A program made the position numbers and the translations under genes. Below are positions 27,120 to 36,689 of a stretch of DNA of 64,000 bases, one piece after another (the first letter of the stretch is position 1; each line of letters starts with the position of its first letter). The DNA comes from Vibrio caribbeanicus ATCC BAA-2122. GTDB taxonomy: Bacteria > Pseudomonadota > Gammaproteobacteria > Enterobacterales > Vibrionaceae. The stretch spans positions 1 through 64,000 of the forward strand of contig NZ_AEIU01000003.1 of assembly GCF_000165125.1 (NCBI RefSeq). Direction: 5' to 3'. Below the pieces are notes generated by a model. That model saw nothing but the letters and a program-made list of their open reading frames with translations. It was not told the origin of the DNA and did no database searches.

Positions 27120-28172
27120 GTGAAATTCAATAAATCGCTTAAAAACAGTCACGCGTCTTACATCTCAAACCTTTACACTATCGATTGCAGACTGGGCACC
27201 AACCCATACGGTCATCCAGAGCTCAATAGTGATATTTCAGCCGATATTCTTCAAAACCTAAATGAATATTACGATTTTAGTTGGATCGCGAAACTGTCAA
27301 TTCAAACTGCAAAATACATAAACTGTGACCCAGAGTGCGTATTTTTCGGGAATGGATCAATGCCTATTTTATCTACCTTATTCAATAAGCTCTTAGACTC
27401 ACAATCAAAGCGAATGATAGGAATTGGCCCACAATTTGTTGATGCGATATCGGAATGGAAATTATCTGGAGGAGAATATTTAGCTGTTCATGATAGCGAT
27501 GAGTTGATTAGTTCAATAATAAACACTAAGCCTGATGTCGTATATATCGATAACCCTAATAATCCCTCTGGTAAAGTTTATCCAAAACAGGAACTACAAG
27601 CGATCGAACTAGCCTGTAGAGAAGCTGCAACCCTACTGATCGTTGATGAAGCATATGGAGACTATTTGAACATGAGTGAATCTATGATTGGCGATACACA
27701 AACATCAGATAACATTATCGTGGTCAGAAGTTTTTCAAAAGGCTTAGGTATGGCAGGCATACGTTTGGGCTATGCCGTTGTGCCTAAATCACTGTGTGGT
27801 CACTTGACTCGAATCACCATACCCTTCACCCCATCTATCCCTTCTATTAAGATTGCTTGTAGTGCCCTAGAGAGTGCCAAACAGTTCATGAGTCAATCCA
27901 TCGCTCAAACTCAAGCAACAAAATCTAGAATGATCGCTGCATTCAAAGAATGTGGGATCGTTGCCCTTAATTCTGATAAACGTACCCCCATTTTTATGGT
28001 CTATATGGAGGGTAAAAATGCGGCTGCATGGTTTGAGGACAAAGGAATTTTAGTCGAATCTTGCCACCACTTTAAAGAGACTTGTAAATCGATGAGTCGT
28101 GAATACGCACGAGTAAGAATTGTAGGAAATAACTATGATCTAGAACATCTGCTCTATCGTTTGAAAGCATAA
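27120..28172 (+). CDS. HisC/CobD-like PLP-dependent aminotransferase
   Basis: A 350-residue fold-type I PLP enzyme. Seen: the N-terminal LGTNPYGHP motif, FFGNGSMPIL (phosphate-binding turn), DNPNNPSGKVYP, IVDEAYGDY (Asp for the pyridine nitrogen) and the Schiff-base lysine in VRSFSKGLGMAGIRLGY. This pattern belongs to the histidinol-phosphate aminotransferase/threonine-phosphate decarboxylase group. It is slightly short and isolated from any histidine or cobalamin operon, so the true substrate is open. GTG start at 27120; the preceding 150 bases hold only an A+T-rich promoter-like zone. Confidence 0.85.
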   Translation: MKFNKSLKNSHASYISNLYTIDCRLGTNPYGHPELNSDISADILQNLNEYYDFSWIAKLSIQTAKYINCDPECVFFGNGSMPILSTLFNKLLDSQSKRMIGIGPQFVDAISEWKLSGGEYLAVHDSDELISSIINTKPDVVYIDNPNNPSGKVYPKQELQAIELACREAATLLIVDEAYGDYLNMSESMIGDTQTSDNIIVVRSFSKGLGMAGIRLGYAVVPKSLCGHLTRITIPFTPSIPSIKIACSALESAKQFMSQSIAQTQATKSRMIAAFKECGIVALNSDKRTPIFMVYMEGKNAAAWFEDKGILVESCHHFKETCKSMSREYARVRIVGNNYDLEHLLYRLKA

Positions 28173-28370
28173 CTTTCGATAAAAATGTGATGTGTCATTG
28201 TTCGCTATCCAAATTTAATCGCTAAAGACTCCCACGGCATTAGAGAACGCTAATGACGTATCAATCTCGTTTCTAATGATAAATAGATAGCCCATTAAGT
28301 TAGATTGGAATGGCTTGACAACCACAGATTTCAAAAACGTCGCTCTCTTGAGGGAATGCTACCTTTAAAA
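28173..28370. other. Intergenic, nothing recognised
   Basis: About 200 bases between the aminotransferase stop and a structured leader. I see no ORF or clear terminator. Confidence 0.4.
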
Positions 28371-28608
28371 TAACTCCGTTGGCTGGCGGTCCTTTTACGA
28401 AGAACACTCACATAAATGACTTATTTGTTACTTTTACTGGCAACTGAGTAAACTTTGTTCTTTTCTTACAAATTAGATGGGGAAAAAGGTGGACTTTACC
28501 CATGTGTTGATACATGCTTCTTGTCCATTTCATTCACCCGAAGTCATGAGACGAAGTGCCTGCTGACAAAATAATCAGCCTCCCGTATCTCATTAAAGTA
28601 TTAAGGAG
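28371..28608 (+). promoter_or_regulatory. Structured 5' leader, possible riboswitch
   Basis: The ~240 bases before the pterin-synthase-like gene can fold. TGGAC (28490) pairs with GTCCA (28523) around an inner CATGT-GTTGAT-ACATG hairpin, and GCTGA (28562) pairs with TCAGC (28575), followed at once by CTCCCG. Early ACTCCG (28373-28378) or late CTCCCG could pair with the ribosome site AAGGAG (28603-28608). The ACTCCG...AGCCTCCCG layout reminds me of the molybdenum-cofactor RNA motif, but I cannot confirm it. Confidence 0.35.
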
Positions 28609-28614
28609 TTCAAC

Positions 28615-29493
28615 TTGAACCTATTCGTAAGAGATCTTACCGTTATCGATTCCTCATACATCTGTGAACAAAGGGGGATTGTGGGAGATAGTTGGATTGT
28701 CGATGTTGCCATGTATGGAGAACTTAACGAGATGAGCATGGTGCTCGACTTTGGCCGAGTGAAAAAACAGATTAAGCAACTTCTCGATGACCATATTGAT
28801 CACAGACTACTTATCCCAACACAAAGTGATGCTGTGACATTCAGGCCAAGTACACAAGGATATTCTTCACTTGATGTATCACGTAAAAGTAAAAGTATTC
28901 ACCTGCATTGCCCAGATGAAGCCTATTGTTTAATCGACACAAAAAGCATCACCCTAGACAGTATTATCAATCATGCCCATCAAATCTTACGCCGTCACCT
29001 TCCTAGTAATGTGACGGGTATAGAGATTACTCTTCGTCACGAGAATATTAGCGGTGCATTTTATCATTACACCCACGGCTTAAAGAAGCATGATGGTAAC
29101 TGCCAACGTATTGCCCATGGCCACCGCTCTCCTGTTGAGATATTCATTGACGGTAAACGCAGCACAGAAAAAGAACACGATTTTGCTAAACGATGGCAGG
29201 ATATTTACCTAGGCTCGAAAGAAGACCTCGTTACCATCTCTGAGCTTAGCTTCGCTGCTAAAACCGAAAAGATTAGTGATGAGAGCCATTATGCTTTCCA
29301 CTATACCGCTCCTCAGGGTAAATTCGAGTTAGCCATTGCAAAAAGTGAAACGGAAATTATTCCCACGGATACAACTGTAGAATTACTTGCTTGCTATATT
29401 GCAGATGAAATCAAGACAACGGTTAATAAAGAGGCCGCCGTTAAAATCATCGCCTTTGAAGGTGTTGGAAAAGGTGCGGTGGCTATTCGCTAG
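28615..29493 (+). CDS. Tandem 6-pyruvoyl/6-carboxy-tetrahydropterin synthase-like protein (QueD superfamily)
   Basis: A 292-residue protein about twice the length of QueD. The first half has VLDFGRVKKQIKQLL and IDHRLL (the catalytic Asp-His) but its HGH site is degenerate (VGDSW). The second half has the zinc-type motif HYTHGL...CQRIAHGHRSPVEI, with the Cys, and a late AFEGVGKGA glutamate, but no DHxxL. Together the halves supply one complete set of active-site residues. The product could be a pterin in queuosine, folate or cofactor metabolism; this is inferred from the superfamily. TTG start with AAGGAG six bases upstream; preceded by a structured leader. Confidence 0.82.
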   Translation: MNLFVRDLTVIDSSYICEQRGIVGDSWIVDVAMYGELNEMSMVLDFGRVKKQIKQLLDDHIDHRLLIPTQSDAVTFRPSTQGYSSLDVSRKSKSIHLHCPDEAYCLIDTKSITLDSIINHAHQILRRHLPSNVTGIEITLRHENISGAFYHYTHGLKKHDGNCQRIAHGHRSPVEIFIDGKRSTEKEHDFAKRWQDIYLGSKEDLVTISELSFAAKTEKISDESHYAFHYTAPQGKFELAIAKSETEIIPTDTTVELLACYIADEIKTTVNKEAAVKIIAFEGVGKGAVAIR

Positions 29494-29570
29494 CTTTCAT
29501 TTTCTGAGCTAATAGCAACTATGTACACGTACATTGCTATTAGTTCAGTTTGATCTCACGGAGTATTACA

Positions 29571-31274
29571 GTGACGAATAAGAAGACTTCACAAACCCCC
29601 GCTACCATTTCTACCTTTGATGATTTTGCTAAAACGTCTGACTACTCTTTACTTGATACCCTTGTACCAGACCCCGATTCAACTCAAGACGGTTTTGATT
29701 TTCGTCCAAGACAAGTCTTTTCTGGGCACTTTGTTCCTGTTCAGCCAACCGCTATCGCTGAGCCCATGTATGTCACTCACAGCCATACGTTTTTTAAAGA
29801 ATTAGGCTTAGATAACAGTTTGGCTTATACATCTGAATTCATTCGCCTTTTTTCTGGTGATGTGACTCATTTACCGGCACCAATGCGAGCGACGGGATGG
29901 GCAACGGGCTATGCTCTGTCAATCTTCGGCACAGAGTATGTACAGCAATGCCCTTTCAAAACAGGTAATGGGTATGGGGATGGACGAGCAATTTCAATCT
30001 ACGAAGGCGTCATCAACAACCAACGTTGGGAAATGCAATTGAAAGGTGGCGGGCCCACTCCGTATTGTCGTGGTGCAGACGGCAGAGCGGTACTGCGCTC
30101 TAGCGTGAGAGAGTTTCTCGCACAAGAATATATGCATGCTTTAGGCATCCCAACATCGCGTTCTCTGAGCCTATTTGTGTCGCAATCTGAAACCGTTGAT
30201 CGTCCTTGGTATCGTGAGGGTTCCCACTCTGAAGACCCAGATATAATGATCTCAAACCCTGTAGCCATAACAACCCGCGTAGCATCATCTTTTCTCAGAG
30301 TTGGTCAAATAGAGCTATTTGGTCGGCGAGCACGTGCCAACGAGCACCCAAATGCCATGGCAGAGCTTGAAATATTGGCTCTATATATCATTGAACGAGA
30401 GTACAAAGAACACATTGATGCCAAGCTCCCCTTTGAGGAGAAACTCGTGCGCCTTGCGGTCGAGTTTCGAGAGCGACTTACGTCACTAATCACCCATTGG
30501 CTACGTGTGGGTTACTGCCAAGGTAATTTCAATAGCGATAACTGCGCAATCGGTGGTTTTACACTCGATTATGGTCCATTTGGTTTTTGTGAATATTTTG
30601 AACCTTATTTTCAGCCTTGGACCGGCGGTGGGCGCCACTTCTCGTTCTTTAACCAACCTTTCAGTGCAGAAAAGAACTTTAAAAGCTTCTGTAACGCATT
30701 AAGACCCCTGCTGGAATCTAAACCTTCTGCTTTAGGTGAGTTAGACAAAGTCATCGAAGGCTTTCCTGCCGTTATGCAAGAAAAAGTCAGTACAATGTGG
30801 GCAACAAAACTTGGCTTAAAGACTTATGATAACGAGTTATTTAACTCATTAATCACTCTGATGATAAAGAGCCACATTGACTATACCCTATTCTTTCGCG
30901 AACTCTCTACGATTCCAACACAGATTTCAGAGCTAGAGACATGCTTCTATACCAAGCTAACCGGAGAGTTGGAATTAGAGTGGCAAGCATGGCTTGACCA
31001 GTGGCAGCAATCACTTAACGCTGACTTAACCACCAAGCAATTATCTCTTCAAATGAAACAAGTAAACCCAAAATATACTTGGCGTGAATGGCTGATTGTT
31101 CCTGCATATGAACAAGCAAAAAAAGGTGATTATTCACTGATAAAAGAACTGCAAGAGGTTCTTGCTCAACCATATCAAGAACAATCGATGGAAATAGAGC
31201 AGAAATATTATAAATTAAGACCACTTGAGTTTTTTAATGCTGGCGGTGTTTCCCATTATAGTTGCTCATCTTAG
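29571..31274 (+). CDS. selO: Protein adenylyltransferase SelO (YdiU)
   Basis: A 567-residue pseudokinase-fold enzyme that transfers AMP to hydroxyl residues of redox proteins. Family landmarks: [19 protein letters not shown] (product-like N-terminal block), [53 protein letters not shown], and the metal site [19 protein letters not shown], equivalent to the N-D-N...DYGPFGF of SelO. I place the start at GTG 29571, which follows ACGGAG; a TTG at 29550 lacks a ribosome site. It lies 77 bases after the pterin gene on the same strand and may be co-transcribed. Confidence 0.92.
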   Translation: MTNKKTSQTPATISTFDDFAKTSDYSLLDTLVPDPDSTQDGFDFRPRQVFSGHFVPVQPTAIAEPMYVTHSHTFFKELGLDNSLAYTSEFIRLFSGDVTHLPAPMRATGWATGYALSIFGTEYVQQCPFKTGNGYGDGRAISIYEGVINNQRWEMQLKGGGPTPYCRGADGRAVLRSSVREFLAQEYMHALGIPTSRSLSLFVSQSETVDRPWYREGSHSEDPDIMISNPVAITTRVASSFLRVGQIELFGRRARANEHPNAMAELEILALYIIEREYKEHIDAKLPFEEKLVRLAVEFRERLTSLITHWLRVGYCQGNFNSDNCAIGGFTLDYGPFGFCEYFEPYFQPWTGGGRHFSFFNQPFSAEKNFKSFCNALRPLLESKPSALGELDKVIEGFPAVMQEKVSTMWATKLGLKTYDNELFNSLITLMIKSHIDYTLFFRELSTIPTQISELETCFYTKLTGELELEWQAWLDQWQQSLNADLTTKQLSLQMKQVNPKYTWREWLIVPAYEQAKKGDYSLIKELQEVLAQPYQEQSMEIEQKYYKLRPLEFFNAGGVSHYSCSS

Positions 31275-31675
31275 TTACAGAAAATGATCTCTACGTATAA
31301 AACTAGTTGAGTTATTCCTCTGTTATATCTCAGTCACCTCAATACGTTGGTTTCAGTGAGAGTACCAGAGGATAGCTTCTCAAGCAGCCCAAATTATGTA
31401 GAATCACTTCAAATCGTTGTAGACTCAAGCAGAATAGGAAACCGAGCTGAGCACATCAATTACGCCCTCTTTTTTCAATGTGATCGCGCGGCAAAAACCT
31501 GATTTCATCGATTAACAGACTTGGAAAGAGCGTACTTTTGGAACCACTATTCTCGTTAAACCTAACACCGCAGTAAGATTCCGGTGTCCTGCATCTAGAA
31601 ATGACATCGCTATAGAGCCTTTACTACTCACTTTGCACCAAATTGTTAACTTTCTCATTTAAAAGTCGATAGAAT
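31275..31675. other. Intergenic region with a strongly diverged repeat-like segment
   Basis: About 400 bases without a gene. From 31324, TATATCTCAGTCACCTCAATACG...GGTTTCAGTGAGAGTACC resembles the left end of the dispersed repeat (TATACCCAAGTAACCTCAAGATGCTAGGTTCAGCGAGAATGG) with many differences, so an ancient copy is possible. The remainder shows no ORF. Confidence 0.35.
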
Positions 31676-31694
31676 GCAAATGAGATTTATTCTC
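31676..31694. promoter_or_regulatory. Fur box upstream of the second TonB-dependent receptor
   Basis: GCAAATGAGATTTATTCTC keeps the AATGA...TTAT.CTC halves of the Fur consensus, 27 bases before the receptor ATG. Confidence 0.6.
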
Positions 31695-31720
31695 AAAAAA
31701 GCATTAGTACTGAGGAACAC

Positions 31721-33890
31721 ATGATTACTTGCAAAATATTTAAACACTCAACATTGACAATAGCACTGCTAACGGCGCTATCCGCGCCGACTCTGGCGAG
31801 TGAAGAGGTCTCAAAAAAGTCCGAACAATTAGAAAAAATTTCTGTGCTCGGTAAAGCTTATCGAAATACCGCAACAAAAACAGCACTTGCACCAGAAGAA
31901 ACGCCACAAGGGATCACTGTGGTTGATAGCGATCAGCTTGAGCAACGTGGTGTCGAATCGTTGAGTGAGGCGGTGCGCTACGCGCCAGGTGTTGTAACTG
32001 AAAATCGACGGTGGTGTCGTAACTATGTTTGACACATTTACAATACGCGGCTTCAAAGCAGAACAAAGCTATTACGATGGGCTTATGCTGCCGCTATTGA
32101 AAGGATGGAACCTTCAGCCACAAATTGACCCGATAGCGATTCAACAAGTTGAAATATTCAAAGGCCCCACATCCGTCCTCTATGGAGCAATGTCACCTGG
32201 CGGTATGGTAAACATGGTGGCAAAATCTCCCCAACAAAAGAAAAAAACCAAGTTAGAACTCGCCACAGGTACGCATAACTTAAAAGAAGGTTCTATCGAT
32301 ACGACAGGGCAATTTGGTGATAGTGATGTTTCATATCGCCTGTTAGCATTGGCAAAAGAAAAAGATAGTCAAGTTGATGGGGCAAAAGAAGAACGTTATT
32401 TGTTGGCTCCATCGATTGACTGGCAAATAAATGAAAAGACTTGGGTAAACTTTAACCTTTACTATCAGAAAGATCCAGCAATGGGCATCAACTCTGCACT
32501 CCCCTCTTCAGGGATGTTTGTTGCCAATTCTAATGGTTCAACGTCTCCTTCAACTTGGGTCGGTTCAAAGAGCTGGAGTACTTTTGACCGTGATGTGCTT
32601 ATGTTTGGTTATAAAATTAACCACGAAATCAACAACAGTTGGAGCTTCTTACAAAATGCACGCTATCTCGATGCCTCTTTACTGCAAGAAAATACCTATC
32701 ACGGAGGCGTCCCTACACCAAGTGGTAGCTGGGATTTCAATTATTTTGATCCGAATACTGGCAACTTAAGACTTACTGCATACCGCACCAAGGAAACATC
32801 AAAGGGCTTTACCATAGACAACCAACTTTCTGGTCTATTGCAAACCGGTAACATCGAACATAATATTTTGTTGGGCATGGATTACCAAAATCTCGATGGG
32901 GAATCCATTTACACAGCTTTTAACAAAGTGTATTGGAATAATATATTTGCACCAAACCATAACTACATTGATCGCAATGATATGGGGGGAGAGCTCAGAA
33001 ATATCGATAAGGTGACGGTTGACCAGATTGGTATCTATCTCCAAGACCAGATCCGCTATGATAGCCTTGTCTTGATAGCAGGTGGCCGTTATGACAACTA
33101 TCGTGGTAACAATGAATACAATGGCGTTTCGAATAAGGCAGAACACAAACAGTTTTCGTATCGCGTCGGCGCTTTGTACGAGTTTGAATCTGGAATTGCA
33201 CCTTTCATCAATTATGCAACGAGTTTTGAGCCACTAGCAGGTACCAACAGTGCGACCGGTGAAAATTATGACCCAGAATTAGGTAAGCAAATTGAACTGG
33301 GTATAAAATATCAATCTGTTGATGGAACACAGTTCCTCACAACGTCTTTATTCCACATCACAAAATCAAATGTTCTGGCAGCTGACCCAAGTAACTTTCT
33401 TCAGAAAACACAAATTGGAGAAGTCGTCTCTCAAGGTATAGAAATTGAGGGGAAATGGTATGCAACGGATAATCTCGATTTCAGTGCATCCTATACCTAT
33501 CTTGATATGGAAGTCACCGATGCTGGCGCTGATAAAGATCTAAAAGGAACAACCCCTATTTATGTACCAAAACACAGCGCCAACTTATGGACTAACTACC
33601 ATTTCTTCGATGGCACATTGGCTGGGACAAGACTGAGTGGAGGGGTACGTTATGTCGGAAATATGGAACGTGATGCTAGGAATACAACTGGTAAAGTACC
33701 CTCTTACGCACTCATCGATCTATCACTGGGTTATGATTTAGGGTATGCAAATGACATCCTGAAAGGTGCAACGGTCAATCTCATTGCTAATAACCTGTTC
33801 GACAAAGAGTATTACTCTTGCTACGACAATGATAATTGTTGGTACGGCGCAGAGCGCAGTGTAGAGTTAAACGTAAGCTACCAATTTTAA
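31721..33890 (+). pseudogene. TonB-dependent siderophore receptor broken by a +1 frameshift
   Basis: Two overlapping frames together encode one ~722-residue receptor. The first (31721-32032) holds the signal peptide, ISVLGKAY TonB-box region and early plug (PQGITVVDSDQLEQRG, RYAPGV). The second (from about 32010 to 33890) resumes at VTMFDTFTIRGF and runs through IFKGPTSVLYGAMSPGGMVNMV and a full barrel ending in YQF. Removing one base near 32006-32009 (AATCGACGGTGGT) restores ENRGGVVTMFDTF. The sequence resembles ferrichrome/ferrioxamine-type receptors. The rest of the frame is intact, so the lesion is recent, programmed or a sequencing error. A Fur box precedes it and a terminator follows. 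Confidence 0.85.
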
Positions 33891-33937
33891 TTAACTACCC
33901 AGATATTGAGCATACATACCTAAGTCGCCTCACGATA

Positions 33938-33960
33938 CAGGGTAGCTGCTGGCTACCCTG
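33938..33960 (+). terminator. Hairpin after the frameshifted receptor
   Basis: CAGGGTAGC / GGCTACCCTG stem with a short TGCT loop, then ATTCTTTA. It separates the receptor from the convergent GNAT remnant (stop 33988). Confidence 0.75.
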
Positions 33961-33987
33961 ATTCTTTACAGTTATCACTGAGATTAC

Positions 33988-34527
33988 TTATTCAGTATCA
34001 AAGCGTATAAAATGCATTTCTAGATCAATATCGATATCTATACATACTTCAAAGTTCTCTCCAACTCTATGGCTCACTACAGATTTCCAAAAAGCCAAAG
34101 CAGGCTCATTTTCCTTTAAGACCCTTATTTGCCATTTTCCGGGGTGGATATTTAAAATTTCTTCAAATGCCTCTTTTCCAACCCCTTGTCCCTTGTACTT
34201 GCGTAAAACAAAAAATTGCTCGACATCGAGCCTATCAGGGCTTGTTGGATAGGGCCTTATTAGCGCGAATCCAGCCAGCACATCATCAACATAGATAAAA
34301 TATGGTACGTGATTTCGATCAAGCCAATAAGAATCCAGCGTTGAAGGCATATACCCAAGTGACTTCAAAATGCAGGATTCAGAGCGATGCCACAGCGTTG
34401 AGTTCAAGGAAAATAACGCAGTGGAATAGCCGTCTCTTACCAAGTTGTTTGACGATGAAATCAGCGCTGTGGCACGCTCCCAAAGGGCGAGTTGCCATGC
34501 TTTACATGCGGCGTTACCGATTTTCAA
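33988..34527 (-). pseudogene. GNAT acetyltransferase with N-terminus replaced by a repeat insertion
   Basis: The open frame encodes 179 residues, but its first ~59 codons lie inside the repeat at 34350-34615 (MKIGNAACKAWQLALWERAT...LKSLGYM matches the same frame of the copy at 60.4 kb). Only from about STLDSYWLDRNHVPYFIYVD onward is it acetyltransferase: LAGFALIRP, then the acetyl-CoA loop VLRKYKGQGVGKEAFEEIL and LAFWKSVV. Family relatives have about 35-45 residues before the YW..E..HPYFI motif, so the native start has been lost. The chimera might still be translated but would lack the first strand and helices. Confidence 0.75.
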
Positions 34528-34615
34528 TTTAGATGGCTAGATTTTCAAATCGTTGCCTTGCCTGTAAAGCAAGTCATTCTCGCTGAACCTAGCATCTTGA
34601 GGTTACTTGGGTATA
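34350..34615 (-). repeat. Full-length copy of the TATACCCAAGT repeat, inserted in a GNAT gene
   Basis: A 266-bp copy in the opposite orientation to those at 285 and 60376, with the same TATACCCAAGT...ACTTGGGTATA ends. It has landed in the 5' coding part of a GNAT gene and provides the first codons of the present ORF. Confidence 0.9.
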
Positions 34616-34799
34616 AAGGTATATTGACCATCTGAGTTTGGATCCCAGCCCATATATTGAGACATATCGTAAATATAATAGGTGAATAGGTTTTCTAAAA
34701 TATAGCGAGAACTTACCTCTATTTTCTTTAAATTAATATTCATTTTTTAACCACAATGGAGTTTTTATAAAAATACCATAGAGTTTGTGTAACGATGAT

Positions 34800-35348
34800 T
34801 TATTTTTCAGAAAATAGCAGAAAGTCATCCTCAAAAGACGCAAATATTCCGTTCGAGGATGCAGATTTTAGATTATAAAATTCTCCGACTCCATTCGCAT
34901 TGAGATCTGTTTCAAGTCGCGTCGTTTTTGTCTCAAGGCGCAAGTATGAGCGTCCTGTCTCGCTAAAGAATATGAAAAGGCTATGCGCTCCATCTTCACC
35001 ATCTAACTCGTAGATGACTCTATCTTCATCTGGGTAAATATCTGAGAGATTGAGTTGATAATCCTCACCAGGCAATTGCAAGCTTATTTTAGAACCTATT
35101 GTTAATTCAACCAAGCTCGCAACGTCTATGCTGACAACACCAGAATACTCATTTGAATAACTCAGCGGTACCACTGATTGGGTAGTATTTAGCTTGCCCG
35201 TATCACTATTTGGGTCTGTTTCAGTAGAAAAGTGTTGCTCCACTTTCTCTCTTACTACGAAATCAACCTGAAGCGGGCGACGACGAGGGTGGTGTGCGAC
35301 AAGCAGAAAAGCCACTAATAGCAGGAGAGCAAATATAAACTTACCCAT
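34800..35348 (-). CDS. Membrane-anchored protein paired with a metzincin
   Basis: A 182-residue protein. I start it at ATG 35348 (MGKFIFALLLLVAFLLVAHH), one base after the stop of the upstream protease gene, rather than at a longer in-frame start inside that gene. An N-terminal hydrophobic segment (residues 4-18) could be an uncleaved anchor or signal. The rest is a hydrophilic, acidic, beta-rich domain (SGVVSIDVASLVELTIGSKI; FIFFSETGRSYLRLET). I recognise no family. The tight coupling suggests a chaperone, propeptide-like inhibitor or immunity partner of the protease, which is inference only. Confidence 0.7.
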   Translation of the reverse strand: MGKFIFALLLLVAFLLVAHHPRRRPLQVDFVVREKVEQHFSTETDPNSDTGKLNTTQSVVPLSYSNEYSGVVSIDVASLVELTIGSKISLQLPGEDYQLNLSDIYPDEDRVIYELDGEDGAHSLFIFFSETGRSYLRLETKTTRLETDLNANGVGEFYNLKSASSNGIFASFEDDFLLFSEK

Positions 35349-35349
35349 T

Positions 35350-36084
35350 TTAATAATTCCTAGTAAATCTACTGGCATTTTCATTGATAAAACGCACAGC
35401 GTCAGCAAAGGTCTCATCACCGCATTGGTAAAATTTGTCGCAACTTAATGCTGGATTTGAAAAAACATGTTTAGTGATAGGACCACCATGTTGCAACGAG
35501 TAAGACATCATTGTTACCCAAAAAAAAGTGCCGTAACCAGCCGCATATTGATCATCTTTTCTATCAGAATAAGTATGCATTAATCCAAGATTGTGCCCAA
35601 TTTCATGAACAAAAGTATCACCACTTAAACATAACCAATACCCTGCTCTGCCGATGGAAAAAGCATCCCTATTTGAGGTAGTGACTACTCCGAGACCACA
35701 TCGTGAGATTCCAAAATCAAGATCAGCAAAAAGAAAAGCAATATCAGCACCCAATTTTTGCTTCATTTCTCTTACATATCCATCGGACATAAAGTCTTCT
35801 GCAGTTTTAAAGGTTCTCTCAGTAATTGGAATAGCCCCTATTAAGTGAGCTTTTATATTTGCACGAGAGCGTTTTAGTACAGAGTTTAAATAAGAGACTC
35901 TTGCTTTAGCATACTCTTTAAAATCCTGACCAACGTCAGCTGTTTGATCTTTGAACACGAGAATTTTGACTGTGTACTCAGGTTGCCACGAAGCTGGTGG
36001 AGGAGTAATAGCTGCAAAAATCCCGCTGTGAGGAAGAAATAAAGCCAAACCCAAAAGTATTATTTTGACTGGATACATTGTCAT
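35350..36084 (-). CDS. Secreted zinc metalloprotease (metzincin)
   Basis: A 244-residue protein with signal peptide (LLGLALFLPHSGIFA, residues ~9-24). The catalytic site is HEIGHNLGLMH, an exact HExxHxxGxxH zinc motif, followed by the Met-turn FFWVTMMSYS. The segment before it (AGYWLCLSGDTFVHEIG) resembles reprolysin/M12-like bacterial proteases. Several Cys (SRCGLG, WLCLSG, LSCDKFYQC) may form disulphides. No propeptide of usual length is evident between the signal and the catalytic domain, so activity may depend on the partner encoded 1 base downstream. GAGAGTAAAGA precedes the ATG. Confidence 0.85.
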   Translation of the reverse strand: MTMYPVKIILLGLALFLPHSGIFAAITPPPASWQPEYTVKILVFKDQTADVGQDFKEYAKARVSYLNSVLKRSRANIKAHLIGAIPITERTFKTAEDFMSDGYVREMKQKLGADIAFLFADLDFGISRCGLGVVTTSNRDAFSIGRAGYWLCLSGDTFVHEIGHNLGLMHTYSDRKDDQYAAGYGTFFWVTMMSYSLQHGGPITKHVFSNPALSCDKFYQCGDETFADAVRFINENASRFTRNY

Positions 36085-36257
36085 TCTTTACTCTCATACA
36101 GGTAAAGATTAAGACTTTAATTCATTGATTTAAATAATAAAACATAGACATGTCACAACTTAATTACGTTTAGCTGTCTATCCTATCTTCTTAGTTTTTT
36201 AGCTTTGGTTTTGCTCACAGTTCCATGTATTTGAGTTAAATAATATTTCATCTAACG

Positions 36258-36449
36258 ATGACGGAAGAGGTAGGGCTGCTATCTACTCTAGCAAACCAGC
36301 AGTTCCTATCAAGGGATGAACCAGCACGAGGTCAAATATTGAAATTAGAATTTACAGAAGATGGTATGTTAGCCGGTCGACAGCCGATTAATCAAAAATT
36401 TGGCTCAGATAAATCACTCGTCTGTGTAAAACAGATCTTGGAAGGTTGA
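36258..36449 (+). CDS. Short ORF, possible gene tail
   Basis: A 63-codon ORF (MTEEVGLLSTLANQQFLSRD...LVCVKQILEG) with no ribosome site I can see and no family I recognise. Its stop is immediately followed by a strong hairpin. It may be the surviving 3' end of a larger gene or chance. Flanked by a metalloprotease gene and a transporter remnant. Confidence 0.3.
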   Translation: MTEEVGLLSTLANQQFLSRDEPARGQILKLEFTEDGMLAGRQPINQKFGSDKSLVCVKQILEG

Positions 36450-36477
36450 TGAGAGATACGTTTATGTATCTCTCATC
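36448..36477. terminator. Strong hairpin between gene remnants
   Basis: A 12-bp stem GATGAGAGATAC / GTATCTCTCATC with a 6-base loop. It can serve the short plus-strand ORF or the minus-strand transporter remnant that ends at 36533. Confidence 0.65.
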
Positions 36478-36532
36478 ATTTGGCACTATGTACATCGAGT
36501 TTTTGCGTATTAGACCACGACTTCAAGAGCGG

Positions 36533-36680
36533 CTATTTTTCGTCTTTCAGTTTTTTTTCCATATCTTTTAGCAAAAAAAAGGCTTGTATAATACTAACTA
36601 AGGTAAATGGTAGAGCTCCCGCGATAGCAACTTGTTTATTTAAATCGACATCATTGGTATAGAGTTTTGAATACCGTGAT
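36533..36680 (-). pseudogene. C-terminal fragment of a BCCT-type transporter (probable)
   Basis: On the minus strand an open frame ends YTNDVDLNKQVAIAGALPF then TLVSIIQAFFLLKDMEKKLKDEK and TAG. The Pro-Phe within a hydrophobic helix followed by a charged tail is how many betaine/carnitine/choline transporters (BCCT) end. Everything upstream is gone; a diverged repeat copy (36690-36890) begins where the rest of the gene should be. The plus-strand ORF across it is a shadow. Confidence 0.5.
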
Positions 36681-36689
36681 GGTATTCAT

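Noticed and set aside
36480-36662. Plus-strand ORF of 60 codons
   Set aside because: It is the antisense shadow of the BCCT-like C-terminal remnant.
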